Origin: Promicromonosporaceae bacterium | GTDB taxonomy: Bacteria; Actinomycetota; Actinomycetes; Actinomycetales; Cellulomonadaceae | Assembly (NCBI GenBank): GCA_009783295.1 | Contig: WRHK01000023.1 | Span: forward strand, 1-58,825 | DNA: 58,825 nucleotides | Direction of reading: 5' to 3' | Shown here: positions 18,158-28,151 of the stretch, piece by piece | How the letters are laid out: each line of letters starts with the position of its first letter | How positions within the stretch are numbered: position 1 is the stretch's first letter | Translations under genes and position numbers: made by a program | Notes under the pieces: model-generated | Databases searched by the model: none | Told to the model about the DNA's origin: nothing | The model's input: the letters and a program-made list of their open reading frames with translations, nothing else

Positions 18158-20044
18158 TCAGCCCACGGGCAGCCACACCCGCATGGTCGAGGGGCCGCGC
18201 TCCGCCCACGCGTGGTAGTCGACCAGGTCGACCCAGCGCTCCTCGTCGGACGTCGCGGCGGGCGCCTGGCCGTAGGGCCAGTCGGCGTCGGCCACGCCCG
18301 CCACGGTGACGGGCACCTGGACGCGGCCGTCCGCCTCCCGCGGGGTGGCGTCGGTGCGGACGCGCGCGGACGCGACGTCGGCGCCCAGGTCCACGGACTC
18401 CAGCGCGAGCACCACCGGGCCGCGCTCGACGGCCACCTGCCCCCGCACGGCGTCGATGCGCGGGTCGGGGAAGGTCCAGCGCGGGGCAACCGGCAGGTCG
18501 AGCGTGACCACGGTGCCGGTCGCCGGGCCGGGCACCGTCACGTACCCGCTGCCGACCGGCTCCGGGGCGGCGTCGCCGACGGCGAGGGTCGCGCCCTCGG
18601 CCCACGACGGGACCCGGAGGCTGAGGTTCCAGGGCCCGTCCGGGGCCGTGCGGACCTCGACCTCCACGCGCCCCTCGACCGGGTACGCGGTGCGGACGGC
18701 GAGCTCCACGGCGCCGGTCTCGAGCCGGGCCCGCACCGTCGCCGGGGCGTACTGGTGCAGCTGCACCGCGTCGTCGGACGCCGACGCGACGTACGCCGCG
18801 AGGGTCGCGAACGTGCGGGTCAGGTTCGTCGGGCAGCAGGACACGGCGAAGAACGGCGCACGCAGGGACGACGCCGCGCGCGGGCTCACCTCGTCGGGCG
18901 CGACGACGTGGCCGGGCACCCGCTGGTGGAGCGTGTTCGTGTAGTAGAAGCCGTGCCCGTCGGCGGCGGGCGACGTCGCGACGACGTTGTAGAGCGTGCG
19001 CTCGACGGCGTCGGCGTGCCGCGCGTCGCCCGTGGCCAGCAGCAGCCGCTGGTTGAGCATCACGGACGCGATGCCCGCGCACGTCTCCGAGTACGACCGG
19101 TCCGGCGGCAGCTCGAAATCCACGCCGAACGACTCGCCCTCGTGGTGGGCGCCCATGCCACCCGTGAGGTAGGTGCGGCGGGCCAGGGTGCGCAGCGTGG
19201 CCGACTCGACGGCGCCGAGCAGCTCCTCGTCCTTGGTCTCGACCGCGACGTCGACCGCGCCGGCCGCGAGATAGAGCGCGCGCACCGCGTGCCCGGCGAA
19301 CACCGTGGTGTCGCGCACCGGGACGTCGTCCTGGAAGTACGTGGCGCCGAGCTCGATGTCGCCGAGCACGCCGTGGCCGCGGCGGTCCAGGAAGAGCTGC
19401 GCCTGGTCCAGGTAGCGGCCCTCCCCCGTGACCCGGAACAGCTCGGCGAGCGCCGTCTCGACCTCCGGGTGCCCGCACACGCGCTGGTCGCCGTCGGGCC
19501 CGAACTGGGCGCAGACGTGGTCCGCGGCGCGCAGCACCGTCTGGACGAACGGGTCATCCAGGCCGCGCGTGCGGGCGCGGGCGACGCCGGCCTGGATCAG
19601 GTGGCCGTAGCAGTAGAGCTCGTGGCCCCACTGCAGGTCCGAGTAGCGAGGGCGCTGGCCCGGGCGGCCGAACATGGTGTTGAGGTAACCGTCGGGCTCC
19701 TGCGCCGCGCCGACGCGGGCCGCGAGCGCCGCGAACCGCACGTCCAGGTCCGCGTCACCGGTGCGGCCGACCTCCCACGCCATGCCCTCGAGCAGCTTGT
19801 AGATCTCGGAGTCGGAGAACTCCCGGCCCGCGCGGTCGGCGGGCAGGCGGCCCTCGGCGGCGGCGTCGAAGTTGCCGGTCCAGCCGAGCCGCTCGAGCCA
19901 GTGCTCGACGTGCGGGATCATCGCGGCGGCGTTGAGGGCCTGGCGCTCGCCCCAGAAGCCGCCCTCGATGGTGACGTCGTCGAGGCCGAGGGGCCTCCAG
20001 AGGCCGGCCGACGGGGAGAAGGGCAGACCGTGGTCGTCGGTCAT
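18158..20044 (-). CDS. GH127 beta-L-arabinofuranosidase
   Basis: This is a 628-residue cytoplasmic glycosidase of the HypBA1 type (DUF1680 family). It removes beta-L-arabinofuranose, as found on hydroxyproline-rich plant glycoproteins, using a zinc-coordinated cysteine nucleophile. The metal/nucleophile set is intact: Glu320 and Cys322 (SETCAGIAS), Cys403 and Cys404 (SCCPTNLTRT), with spacing like Glu338/Cys340/Cys417/Cys418 of HypBA1. Family stretches VTIEGGFWGERQ and LQWGHELYCYGHLIQ are present. AAAGGA precedes ATG 20044. It is last in the operon binding protein-permease-permease-GH127, so it acts on imported beta-arabino-oligosaccharides. Broader GH127/GH146 specificity is possible. Confidence 0.93.
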   Translation of the reverse strand: MTDDHGLPFSPSAGLWRPLGLDDVTIEGGFWGERQALNAAAMIPHVEHWLERLGWTGNFDAAAEGRLPADRAGREFSDSEIYKLLEGMAWEVGRTGDADLDVRFAALAARVGAAQEPDGYLNTMFGRPGQRPRYSDLQWGHELYCYGHLIQAGVARARTRGLDDPFVQTVLRAADHVCAQFGPDGDQRVCGHPEVETALAELFRVTGEGRYLDQAQLFLDRRGHGVLGDIELGATYFQDDVPVRDTTVFAGHAVRALYLAAGAVDVAVETKDEELLGAVESATLRTLARRTYLTGGMGAHHEGESFGVDFELPPDRSYSETCAGIASVMLNQRLLLATGDARHADAVERTLYNVVATSPAADGHGFYYTNTLHQRVPGHVVAPDEVSPRAASSLRAPFFAVSCCPTNLTRTFATLAAYVASASDDAVQLHQYAPATVRARLETGAVELAVRTAYPVEGRVEVEVRTAPDGPWNLSLRVPSWAEGATLAVGDAAPEPVGSGYVTVPGPATGTVVTLDLPVAPRWTFPDPRIDAVRGQVAVERGPVVLALESVDLGADVASARVRTDATPREADGRVQVPVTVAGVADADWPYGQAPAATSDEERWVDLVDYHAWAERGPSTMRVWLPVG

Positions 20045-20054
20045 CGTGAGTCCT

Positions 20055-20864
20055 TTACTTGACCGCGCCGACGGTGAGCCCGTCGCGCAGGAGGCGGTAG
20101 GTGGCGGTGAAGACGGCCAGGATCGGGAGGGACGTGAGCACGGCGAGCGCCATGAGGCCCGGCCAGTCGATCCCGAACGCGGAGACCTGCTGCGACAGCA
20201 GCGCCGACAGCGGGTAGTTGCTCGGGGTCAGGAAGAACCGGACGGCGTAGAGGAACTCGCCCCAGGCCAGCAGGAACGTGATCGAGGCGATGGTCAGCAC
20301 GCCGTTGCGCGCCACCGGCAGCACGATCGACCAGAAGGTGCGGACCACGCCCGCGCCGTCGATCGCGCCGGCCTCCTCGAGCGCGCTCGGCACCGACCGG
20401 AAGAACGGCCGCAGGAGCAGCGTCGCGAAGGGCGCGAGCAGCGCGGCGTCGGCGAGGATGACGCCCCCGACGTTGTCGAGCAGCCGCCACTGGCCCAGCA
20501 GGGAGAACAGCGGGATGACCTGGGCCGTCTGCGGCAGCATCTGCAGCACCACGAGCAGCCCGAGCCCGAGCGACGCGACCCAGCCGCGCGTCCGCGCGAG
20601 CCCGTAGGCGGCCGGGACGCCGACCAGCAGGACGAGCGCCGTCGTGCCCACCGCGATGGTCACGGACTGGCCGAGGGCGGTGAACAGGTCGCCGTTGAAC
20701 GACCGCGCGTACGCGGCGGTGGTGGGGCGGAAGAGCAGGCTGCCGCCGACGACGTCGGACGACTTCTTGAGCGACGTCAGCACGATCCACAGGAGCGGGA
20801 CGCCGTACAGGGCGGTGAAGAACGCCTTGACGATCACGGCCACGGGGCCGGCCTTGAGGTTCAT
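20055..20864 (-). CDS. CUT1 sugar ABC transporter permease (MalG-like), GH127 operon
   Basis: This is a 269-residue permease with six hydrophobic segments and an EAA loop (ALEEAGAIDGAGVVRTFWSIVLPVAR) in the MalG form. ATG 20864 overlaps the stop of the upstream permease by one base (TGATG). It pairs with the product of 20864-21823 to form the channel of the importer that feeds the GH127 enzyme. Confidence 0.92.
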   Translation of the reverse strand: MNLKAGPVAVIVKAFFTALYGVPLLWIVLTSLKKSSDVVGGSLLFRPTTAAYARSFNGDLFTALGQSVTIAVGTTALVLLVGVPAAYGLARTRGWVASLGLGLLVVLQMLPQTAQVIPLFSLLGQWRLLDNVGGVILADAALLAPFATLLLRPFFRSVPSALEEAGAIDGAGVVRTFWSIVLPVARNGVLTIASITFLLAWGEFLYAVRFFLTPSNYPLSALLSQQVSAFGIDWPGLMALAVLTSLPILAVFTATYRLLRDGLTVGAVK

Positions 20865-21823
20865 CAGTCCTTCTCCTCCTTCCGGATGCTGCGGGCGTAC
20901 ACGACGGCCAGGACGAGCACGAGGATCACGGCGAGCACGGACGTCGCGGCGCCGAGGCCGAAGTCGTACTGCGCGAACGCCTGCAGGAACCCGAGGAACG
21001 GGAGCGTGTTGGTGGCGGTGCCCGGTCCGCCGTACGTCATGACGTAGATGAAGTCGAAGCTGCGGAACGCGTAGACGATCGTGAGGACCAGCAGCACGGC
21101 GGTGGTGGCGCGGACGCTCGGGATCATCACGTGCCGCACCTCGCCCCACCTGCTGGCGCCGTCGAGCGACGCCGCCTCGAAGACCTCGGGCTCGATCGCG
21201 AGCAGCGCCGCCCGGTAGACGAGCGCGTTGAACGGGATGACGGCAATCGCTCCGACGAAGGCGACGGAGAAGAGCGACCAGGTCGGGTCGTACAGGAACG
21301 GCAGCGGCTGGGACACCCCGAGGCCGTGCAGCACCGTGTTGACCAGGCCGTCGTCACCGAGCAGGAACTTCCAGACCGAGCCGTTGACGACCGGCGGGAG
21401 CGCCCACACGAACACCATGAGGCCGAGCAGGAACCCGGACCAGCGCCCGGACGTGCGCAGCGCGACCGCGGCGGCGAAGCCCGCCGCCATGCCCAGCACG
21501 GTCACCACCAGCACCACGACGAGCGTGCGGCCCAGCGCGGGCCAGCTGTTGCCCGACGTGAACCCGGCGGCGAAGTTGTGCAGCCCCGCCCAGGCCCAGG
21601 TCGGGGCGTTGATGGTCGCCTGCGTGACGTCGTGCAGGCTCATCCAGACGAGCTGGAAGAGGGGGAAGAGCCCCAGCACGCCCATGAGGACGGCGCCAGG
21701 GAGCAGGAAGGCCCACCGATGGCGGGTCGTGACATCGCCGCGGCGCACGCGATTGACGCGACCCGCGGCCGACGCCGGCGCCGCGGAGACCGCGGCGCCG
21801 GCTCGGACGGTGGTGGCCTGCAT
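20864..21823 (-). CDS. CUT1 sugar ABC transporter permease (MalF-like), GH127 operon
   Basis: This is a 319-residue permease. A basic, Ala-rich N-terminal tail of about 35 residues precedes the first membrane segment (RWAFLLPGAVLMGVLGLFPL), and six segments follow. The EAA loop is FEAASLDGASRWGEVRHVMIPSVR. Its start overlaps the binding-protein stop by one base. It is the second gene of the GH127 operon. Confidence 0.92.
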   Translation of the reverse strand: MQATTVRAGAAVSAAPASAAGRVNRVRRGDVTTRHRWAFLLPGAVLMGVLGLFPLFQLVWMSLHDVTQATINAPTWAWAGLHNFAAGFTSGNSWPALGRTLVVVLVVTVLGMAAGFAAAVALRTSGRWSGFLLGLMVFVWALPPVVNGSVWKFLLGDDGLVNTVLHGLGVSQPLPFLYDPTWSLFSVAFVGAIAVIPFNALVYRAALLAIEPEVFEAASLDGASRWGEVRHVMIPSVRATTAVLLVLTIVYAFRSFDFIYVMTYGGPGTATNTLPFLGFLQAFAQYDFGLGAATSVLAVILVLVLAVVYARSIRKEEKD

Positions 21824-23076
21824 CAGCCCAGCAGACCCTTGAGCGAGGTGATCGCACCGTTCGCTGCGTCAGCCGGCGACTTCTGGCCGCCGATGACGGC
21901 CGAGAACGCCTGGCCGCCGGCGAGCTGCACGTCGGCGACCGCCTTGGGCGGCACGACGCCGTCGGGGTAGGTGGCGCCGGACTTCGCGATCGTGTCGGCG
22001 AAGGCCTTGAGCAGCGCGTTCGACGTCACGGACGAGTCCTGCGCGGCGTCGGTGCGGGCGGGCAGCGAGCCCACGAGCTTCGGGGCGAGCAGCTCGCCGT
22101 CCTTGTCGTAGTACGTGTCCTTCAGGTACTCCCAGGCGAGGTCCTGGTTCTTGCTGAAGGCGCCGATGCCCTCGCCCTCGCCACCGAGGTAGACCTTGCC
22201 CTCGCTGCCCACGGGCAGCGGGACGACGCCGTACTCGAACTTCGCGTCGGCCTTGGCGGTGCCCTGCTGCCAGTTGCCGTTCTCGGCGAAGGCGAACTTG
22301 CCGGCGGCGAACTGCTGGAACGGGACCGTCTGGTCCCACGTGGCGGCCTGCTGCGGCAGCCAGCCGTTGTCGACCCACTTCTTGATCCGGTTCAGCCCGT
22401 CGTGGAGGGCGCTGGCGTCCGGCTTCTGGTAGGAGAACCCGGCCTCGGTCAGCCACGGGTAGGCCTGCCACTCGCCCTGCGAGTTGGGCAGGCCGGAGAG
22501 CGTGATGCCCCCGAAGCCGGCGGCCTTGGCCTTGGCCATGTCCGCCTCGAGCTCGTCCATGGTGGTGGGCGGCTGGACGCCGATCTTGTCCAGGATGTCC
22601 TTGTTGTACCAGAGGCCCAGCACGTTGACGTAGCCCTGCGCGGCGTAGAGCTTCCCGTTGATCACCTGGGTGGTGCCCTCGGGGAACTTGTCCTTGTCGG
22701 CGAACGAGTCCCAGTACTTGTCCATGGGGGCGAGCACGCCGCCGAGCGTGAGCGTGGCCGCGTCCGCGCCGTTGAACACCACGACGTCCGGGCCCTTGCC
22801 GGCGCCGGCCGACGAGATCAGCTTCGAGTTGAGCTGGTCGTAGGGAACGAAGACGTTGTCGACCTTCGCGCCCTGGTGGTCGGTCTCGAACTTGGTCTTG
22901 TACTCGTCCATCAGCTTCACCTGCTGCGGGTCGGTGAAGTAGTGCCAGACGGTCAGCGTGTCGCCGCCGCCCGACGCTCCCCCGGACGAGGCCGCCGGGC
23001 CCCCGCCCGAGCAGGCGGTCAGTGCGAGCGCGCCGACGGCGACCGCAGCCAGTGATGCGAGGTGACGGATCTTCAT
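21823..23076 (-). CDS. Extracellular solute-binding lipoprotein, GH127 operon
   Basis: This is a 417-residue family 1 binding protein. The leader ends in lipobox LTAC (Cys about 22) followed by a Gly/Ser linker. The mature domain has the MalE-like pattern (TLTVWHYFTDPQQVKLMDEYK, GKLYAAQGYVNVLGLWYNKD, KVYLGGEGEGIGAFSKNQD). ATG 23076 follows a GGGAGC sequence; the longer frame to 23220 would run into the divergent regulator promoter. It is the first gene of the operon and is divergent from the LacI gene at 23199. The ligand is probably a beta-L-arabinofuranosyl oligosaccharide, judged only from the GH127 gene at the operon's end. Confidence 0.9.
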   Translation of the reverse strand: MKIRHLASLAAVAVGALALTACSGGGPAASSGGASGGGDTLTVWHYFTDPQQVKLMDEYKTKFETDHQGAKVDNVFVPYDQLNSKLISSAGAGKGPDVVVFNGADAATLTLGGVLAPMDKYWDSFADKDKFPEGTTQVINGKLYAAQGYVNVLGLWYNKDILDKIGVQPPTTMDELEADMAKAKAAGFGGITLSGLPNSQGEWQAYPWLTEAGFSYQKPDASALHDGLNRIKKWVDNGWLPQQAATWDQTVPFQQFAAGKFAFAENGNWQQGTAKADAKFEYGVVPLPVGSEGKVYLGGEGEGIGAFSKNQDLAWEYLKDTYYDKDGELLAPKLVGSLPARTDAAQDSSVTSNALLKAFADTIAKSGATYPDGVVPPKAVADVQLAGGQAFSAVIGGQKSPADAANGAITSLKGLLG

Positions 23077-23124
23077 CGATGCTCCCGTCGGGCCGCGGCT
23101 CGAGCCCCTTCGCTCGAAACGTAC

Positions 23125-23138
23125 CGAAACCCTTTTCG
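23125..23138. promoter_or_regulatory. Candidate LacI-type operator in the divergent promoter region
   Basis: CGAAACCCTTTTCG (arms CGAAA and TTTCG) lies mid-way in the 122-base gap between the GH127-operon binding protein and the divergent LacI gene. A related half-site TTTTCGG sits just before the LacI start. A TACGTT -10 candidate for the leftward operon lies directly beside it. It is weaker than the other two operator families. Confidence 0.4.
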
Positions 23139-23198
23139 CGCACGCTAACAGGGCCACCCTGTGGCGTGCAACCTGCCTGTTGTGAGAAGGTTTTCGGC

Positions 23199-24218
23199 AT
23201 GACGACGACGGCCCGTCCACGGAAGGTCACCCTGCGCGACGTCGCCGCACTGGCGGGCGTCTCCGTGGCGACGGCTTCGAAGGCCCTCAACGGGAAGGAC
23301 CAGGTCAACGAGGAGACGCGGCGCCGCGTCGTCGACGTCGCCGAACGGCTCGGCTTCACGCCGAACACGCTGGCCCAGTCGATCCTGGCGGGCACCTCCG
23401 GCACCGTCGGCCTTCTGACCAACGACCTCGACGGCCGCTTCTCGCTCCCCATCCTCATGGGGGCCGAGGACGCCTTCGGCGCCGGGCAGACGTCGGTGCT
23501 CCTGTGCGACGCCCGCGACGACGCGATCCGGGAGCAGTACCACCTGCGCGTGCTGCTCGGCCGGCGCATCGACGGCCTCATCGTGGTCGGGTCGAAGACG
23601 GACCCCCGGCCTTCCCTGGGGCAGAAGGTCCCCGTCCCCGTCGTCTACACCTACGCCCCGTCCGACCATGACGCCGACGCCTCGGTCGTCGCCGACAACG
23701 TCCGCGCCGGCAGCATCGCCGTCGAGCACCTGCTCGCCACGGGGCGCCGCCGCATCGCGCACATCTCCGGCGACGTCACCTACGCCGCCGCCCGCGACCG
23801 CGCCGCCGGTGCTGCCGCCGCGCTCGCCGCCGCGGGTCTCGAGCCGGTAGGCCGCGTCCGGTACGGGTCGTGGTCGGAGGCGTGGGGCCGTGCGGCCGCC
23901 GGCGTGCTGCTCGACGAGGGTGCGCCGTTCGACGCGGTCGTCTGCGGCAGCGACCAGGTCGCCCGCGGCGTGCTCGACCTGCTGCGCGACCGCGGCATCC
24001 GGGTCCCCGACGACGTCGCCGTCATCGGGTTCGACAACTGGGAGCCGATGACGTCGGGCGCGCGCCCCACGCTCACCAGCATCGACATGCAGTTCGAGAC
24101 CATGGGCCGCCGGTCGGCCGAGCGCCTCTTCGCCGCCCTGGACGGCACCGACGCTCCCGGCGTCGAGTCGGTCGAGCCCCGCCTCGTCGTGCGGGGCTCG
24201 ACCGTCGCGTCGGCCTGA
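23199..24218 (+). CDS. LacI family transcriptional regulator (GH127 operon)
   Basis: This is a 339-residue LacI/GalR protein. The headpiece is VTLRDVAALAGVSVATASKAL (residues 10-30), then a sensor domain with VPDDVAVIGFDNWEPMTSGA and a C-terminal RLVVRGSTVAS. GAGAAGG lies 8 bases before ATG 23199. It is divergent from the GH127 importer operon, the classical arrangement for a local repressor relieved by the imported sugar. It shares little headpiece sequence with the other two LacI proteins here, in line with a different operator. Confidence 0.93.
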   Translation: MTTTARPRKVTLRDVAALAGVSVATASKALNGKDQVNEETRRRVVDVAERLGFTPNTLAQSILAGTSGTVGLLTNDLDGRFSLPILMGAEDAFGAGQTSVLLCDARDDAIREQYHLRVLLGRRIDGLIVVGSKTDPRPSLGQKVPVPVVYTYAPSDHDADASVVADNVRAGSIAVEHLLATGRRRIAHISGDVTYAAARDRAAGAAAALAAAGLEPVGRVRYGSWSEAWGRAAAGVLLDEGAPFDAVVCGSDQVARGVLDLLRDRGIRVPDDVAVIGFDNWEPMTSGARPTLTSIDMQFETMGRRSAERLFAALDGTDAPGVESVEPRLVVRGSTVASA

Positions 24219-24226
24219 CCGCAGCC

Positions 24227-24252
24227 GCCGGGCGCCCGCGAGGGCGCCCGGC
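24227..24252. terminator. Bidirectional terminator between LacI gene and araA
   Basis: A perfect 11-bp stem (24227-24237 with 24242-24252) with a 4-base GCGA loop lies between two convergent genes ending at 24218 and 24263. Confidence 0.75.
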
Positions 24253-24262
24253 GTGCGGACTC

Positions 24263-25774
24263 TCAGATCCCCTGTGCCAGGCGGTAGTACGCCTTGTTCC
24301 ACTTGACCTGGTCGGCGAACCCGCGGCGCGTGGTCGACTCGTCGATGACGAGCAGCTCCACGCCCGCGATCTCGGCGAACACCTCGAACGCCTCCACCCC
24401 GGCGGCGGTCGACATGACCGTGTGGTGCGCGCCGCCGGCGGTCAGCCAGGCCTCGGCCGACACGTCGAACGACGGGCGCGGCTTCCACACGGCACGCGCC
24501 ACCGGCAGGTTCGGCAGGGCGGCCGTGGGCGGCACGACGTCGACGACGTTCGCGGTGAGGCGGAACCGGTCGCGCATGTCGGCCAGCGACACGACGACGG
24601 CCCCCTCGACGGCGTCGGCGTCGAACACCATGCGCACCGGGTCCTCCTTGCCGCCGATGCCGAGCGGGTGGATCTCCACGCGGGGCTTCGTCGTCGTGAG
24701 GGACGGGCAGATCTCGAGCATGTGGGCGCCGAGGATGAGCTCCTCGCCCGGCGTGAGGTCGTACGTGTAGTCCTCCATGAGGGAGGCGCCGCCAGGCAGC
24801 CCCTCGCCCATGACCTTGGCTGCCCGGACCAGCACGGCCGTCTTCCAGTCGCCCTCGGCGCCGAACCCGTAGCCGGCGGCCATGAGGCGCTGGACGGCCA
24901 GGCCGGGCAGCTGGCGCAGGTCGCCCAGGTCCTCGAAGTTGGTGGTGAACGCCTTGGCGCCCACCGACTCCAGGAACGAGAGCAGGGCGATCTCCTGGCG
25001 GGCGGCGTAGCGCAGCGACTCGTGCCGCTCGCCGCCCTTGCAGAGCTCGGGCACCACGTCGTAGAGCGACTCGTACTCGGCGACCAGGGCGTCGACGTCG
25101 GCGTCGGACACGGCGTCCACGGCCGCGACCAGGTCGTTCACGCCCCACGTGTTGACCGAGACGCCGAACCGCAGCTCGGCCTCGGTCTTGTCGCCCTCGG
25201 TCACGGCGACGTTGCGCATGTTGTCGCCGAAGCGCACCAGGCGGAGCTCGTGCGTGGCGGCCCAGCCGGCCGCGCCGCGGATCCACGTGCCGACGCGCTT
25301 CTGCACCGCCGGGTTCGACACGTGCCCCACCACGGTGGTGCGCGCGACGCCCAGGCGGGACGCGATGTACGCGTACTCGCGGTCGCCGTGCGCGGCCTGG
25401 TTGAGGTTCATGAAGTCGAAGTCGATGGTGTCCCACGGCAGCTCGACGTCGGCCTGCGTGTGCAGGTGCAGCAGCGGCTTGCGCAGCGCGTCGAGGCCGG
25501 CGATCCACATCTTCGCCGGGGAGAACGTGTGCATCCACGTGATGACGCCGAGCACGCGGTCGTCGGCGTTCGCGTCGAGCATGGCCCGGCGGATCGAGGC
25601 GGAGTCCTTGAGCACCGGCTTCCACACGATGGTCGCGGGAACGTCGGCCGCGGCGTCGAGCTGACGCGCCACCTCCTGGGACTGCTCGGCCACCTGACGG
25701 AGGGTCTCCTCGCCGTACAGGTCCTGCGAGCCGGTGAAGAACCAGATCTCACGGTCGGCGTAGGCCTTGGTCAT
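24263..25774 (-). CDS. araA: L-arabinose isomerase
   Basis: This 503-residue enzyme converts L-arabinose to L-ribulose in the cytoplasm. Its length equals the bacterial AraA norm. Family sequence is plain throughout: [18 protein letters not shown] at the N-terminus, [30 protein letters not shown] (metal-binding Glu region), MEDYTYDL and a late [25 protein letters not shown] precedes ATG 25774. It is third in the araB-araD-araA operon transcribed from the promoter at 28115. Confidence 0.97.
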   Translation of the reverse strand: MTKAYADREIWFFTGSQDLYGEETLRQVAEQSQEVARQLDAAADVPATIVWKPVLKDSASIRRAMLDANADDRVLGVITWMHTFSPAKMWIAGLDALRKPLLHLHTQADVELPWDTIDFDFMNLNQAAHGDREYAYIASRLGVARTTVVGHVSNPAVQKRVGTWIRGAAGWAATHELRLVRFGDNMRNVAVTEGDKTEAELRFGVSVNTWGVNDLVAAVDAVSDADVDALVAEYESLYDVVPELCKGGERHESLRYAARQEIALLSFLESVGAKAFTTNFEDLGDLRQLPGLAVQRLMAAGYGFGAEGDWKTAVLVRAAKVMGEGLPGGASLMEDYTYDLTPGEELILGAHMLEICPSLTTTKPRVEIHPLGIGGKEDPVRMVFDADAVEGAVVVSLADMRDRFRLTANVVDVVPPTAALPNLPVARAVWKPRPSFDVSAEAWLTAGGAHHTVMSTAAGVEAFEVFAEIAGVELLVIDESTTRRGFADQVKWNKAYYRLAQGI

Positions 25775-25803
25775 GTCGTGTCTCTCCTTGGACGGCGCCA
25801 GCG

Positions 25804-26475
25804 TCAGTGCTGGCCGTAGACGTTCTGGTAGCGGTTGTAGAGGGAGTCGATCGCGTCCTGCGGGATCGGCAGGGGCTCGCCGAGCTGTCGCGAGACGTGC
25901 ACGGCCCGCGCCACCTCCTCGAGCAGCACGGCGGCCTTGACGGCGGAGCGCGCGTCGCGGCCGATGGTGAACGGGCCGTGGTTCTGCATCAGCACGGCGG
26001 GGCTGCGGTGGCCGGACAGCGTCTCGACGATGCCGCGGCCAATGGAGTCGTCGCCGATGATCGCGAACGGCCCGACGGGCACCGGCCCGCCGAACTCGTC
26101 GGCCATCATCGTGAGCACGCAGGGGATCTCCTCGCCCCGGGCCGCCCAGGCGGCCGCGTAGGTGGAGTGCGTGTGCACGACGCCGCCCACGTGGTCCATG
26201 TGGCGGTACACGTACGCGTGCGCGGCGGTGTCCGACGACGGCGAGCGGTCGCCCTCGACGAGCGTGCCGTCCAGGTCGCACACCACCATCGCCTCGGGCG
26301 TGAGCTCGTCGTACGACACGCCCGAGGGCTTGATGACGACGTAGTCACCGACGCGCTCGGACACGTTCCCGGCCGTCCACACGACCAGCTCCCAGCGGGG
26401 CAGCTCGGCGTGCAGCGCGGCGACGCGCTCCTTGGCGGCGTCGATGTCGGCACGCAGGTGCGCGGGGATGCTCAT
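25804..26475 (-). CDS. araD: L-ribulose-5-phosphate 4-epimerase
   Basis: This is a 223-residue class II aldolase-family epimerase that makes D-xylulose 5-phosphate from L-ribulose 5-phosphate. Visible features are [23 protein letters not shown] (phosphate/substrate loop), the zinc His pair in [12 protein letters not shown], and [13 protein letters not shown]. The length is near the usual 231 residues. It is the middle gene of araB-araD-araA. It sits 15 bases after araB and 29 bases before araA. Confidence 0.96.
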   Translation of the reverse strand: MSIPAHLRADIDAAKERVAALHAELPRWELVVWTAGNVSERVGDYVVIKPSGVSYDELTPEAMVVCDLDGTLVEGDRSPSSDTAAHAYVYRHMDHVGGVVHTHSTYAAAWAARGEEIPCVLTMMADEFGGPVPVGPFAIIGDDSIGRGIVETLSGHRSPAVLMQNHGPFTIGRDARSAVKAAVLLEEVARAVHVSRQLGEPLPIPQDAIDSLYNRYQNVYGQH

Positions 26476-26490
26476 GGATGCTGCTCTCTC

Positions 26491-28107
26491 TCAGTGGATG
26501 GCCGCGACGGCGGCGTGCTGCACGGCCAGGCCGGCGGTGTAGGTCTCGAGGTAGGCCGCCATGCCGGCGACGTCGGCGGGGTCAGGGGCCGCGACGACGG
26601 TCTCCGCCTGGGCGAACACCTGCTCGTCGAGCCACGCGGCGAGCGTGCGGGACTCGCCGCCGGCGACGGCGACGGTGTAGGCGGCGAGCACGGCGACGCC
26701 CCAGGCGCCGCCCTCCCCCGCCGTGGACGCGACGGCCACGGGCGCGCCGACGGCCGCCGCGAGCAGGCGCTGGGCCACGCCCGCGGTGCGGAACAGGCCG
26801 CCGTGGGCGAGCAGCGCGTCGACCTCGACGCCCTCAGCCGCGAGCGTGCGCATGCCGAGCGCGAGGGTGGCGAACACGCCGTAGAGCTGGGTGCGCGCGA
26901 AGTTGGCGAGGTCCAGCGTGGAGCCCGGCGTGCGGACGATCATCGGGCGGCCCTCGTCCAGGCCCGTGATGGTCTCGCCCGACAGGTAGTTGTACGCGAG
27001 CAGGCCGCCGCCGTCGGGCGCGCCCTCCAGCGCGGCGCCGAGCAGCGCGGCGAACACGGCGTCCTGGTCGGCGTCCGACCCGATCGCCCGCGCGAACTGG
27101 CCGAACACGCCCGCCCAGGCCCCGAGCTCCGAGGAGCCGTTGTTGCAGTGCACCATCGCCACGGGGTCGCCCGACGGCGTCGTGACGACGTCGATCTCCT
27201 CGTGCACACGGGCCAGGGCACGCTCCAGCACCACCATCGCGAAGATGCTGGTGCCGGCCGAGACGTTGCCGGTGCGCGGCGCGACGGCGTTGGTGGCGAC
27301 CATGCCGGTGCCGGCGTCGCCCTCGGGCGGGCACAGGGGCACGCCGGGCTGGAGGGCGCCGGTCGGGTCGAGCAGCGCGGCGCCCGCGGCGGTCAGGTGG
27401 CCGGCGGTGGCGCCGGCGGGCAGGACGGCGGGCAGCAGGTCGCGCAGTGGGGTGGTGAACCCGCGCTGGGCGGCCAGCGAGTCGAAGGTGGCCAGCATCG
27501 CGGCGTCGTAGTCGCCCGTGGCGGCGTCGACCGGGAAGACGCCCGAGGCGTCGCCGACGCCGAGCACGCGCTCGCCCGTCAGCAGCAGGTGCACGTAGCC
27601 GGCGAGGGTGGTCAGCGAGGCCACGTCGGGCACGTGCGGCTCGGCGTCGACGACCGCCTGGTACAGGTGGGCGACCGACCAGCGCAGCGGGATGTTGAAC
27701 CCGAGCGCCTCGGTCAGCTCCGCGGCGGCCGGGCCGGTGGACGTGTTGCGCCACGTGCGGAACGGCACCAGCAGGTGGTCGGCGGCGTCGAAGGCGAGGT
27801 AGCCGTGCATCATCGCCGACACGCCCAGGCCGCCGACCGTCCTCAGCCCGACGCCGTAGCGCTCGCGCACGTCGGACGCCAGCGCGGCGAACGCGGCCGC
27901 CAGGCCCTCGTGCACCGCCTCGAGCGAGTACGTCCACACGCGGTCGACGAACTGGTTCTCCCACGTGTGGCTGCCGACGGCGAGCGTCGCCTGGTCCGGC
28001 CCGACGAGGCAGGCCTTGATGTTGGTGGACCCGAGCTCGATGCCGAGGGTGGTGCGTCCAGCGACCACGGCGTCGCGCAGGGGGCTCACGTCTTCGTCCC
28101 TGATCAC
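26491..28107 (-). CDS. araB: L-ribulokinase (FGGY family)
   Basis: This 538-residue sugar kinase phosphorylates L-ribulose. The N-terminal nucleotide loop is TLGIELGSTNIKACLV, and the second domain carries GNVSAGTSIFAM and a late AHGGLFRTAGVAQRLLA / GEGGAWGVAVLAAY typical of actinobacterial ribulokinases. The start is taken as GTG 28107, which lies 7 bases after a TAACAT -10 box, so the mRNA would be leaderless. GTG 28089 has AGGGA 7 bases upstream and is the alternative; the conserved domain begins after both. It is first in the ara operon. Confidence 0.95.
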   Translation of the reverse strand: MIRDEDVSPLRDAVVAGRTTLGIELGSTNIKACLVGPDQATLAVGSHTWENQFVDRVWTYSLEAVHEGLAAAFAALASDVRERYGVGLRTVGGLGVSAMMHGYLAFDAADHLLVPFRTWRNTSTGPAAAELTEALGFNIPLRWSVAHLYQAVVDAEPHVPDVASLTTLAGYVHLLLTGERVLGVGDASGVFPVDAATGDYDAAMLATFDSLAAQRGFTTPLRDLLPAVLPAGATAGHLTAAGAALLDPTGALQPGVPLCPPEGDAGTGMVATNAVAPRTGNVSAGTSIFAMVVLERALARVHEEIDVVTTPSGDPVAMVHCNNGSSELGAWAGVFGQFARAIGSDADQDAVFAALLGAALEGAPDGGGLLAYNYLSGETITGLDEGRPMIVRTPGSTLDLANFARTQLYGVFATLALGMRTLAAEGVEVDALLAHGGLFRTAGVAQRLLAAAVGAPVAVASTAGEGGAWGVAVLAAYTVAVAGGESRTLAAWLDEQVFAQAETVVAAPDPADVAGMAAYLETYTAGLAVQHAAVAAIH

Positions 28108-28114
28108 AGGAAGA

Positions 28115-28129
28115 ATGTTAGCGCTCACA
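28115..28129 (-). promoter_or_regulatory. araB operon -10 box overlapped by arabinose operator
   Basis: TGTTAGCGCTCACA (28116-28129) is the best operator copy in the window. On the minus strand it ends in TAACAT, a -10 box 7 bases before the araB GTG. The geometry is the same as at abfA copy 1. It is likely bound by the LacI-type regulator encoded immediately upstream. Confidence 0.75.
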
Positions 28130-28151
28130 TCCCCTTGCTACCTACCGAGGC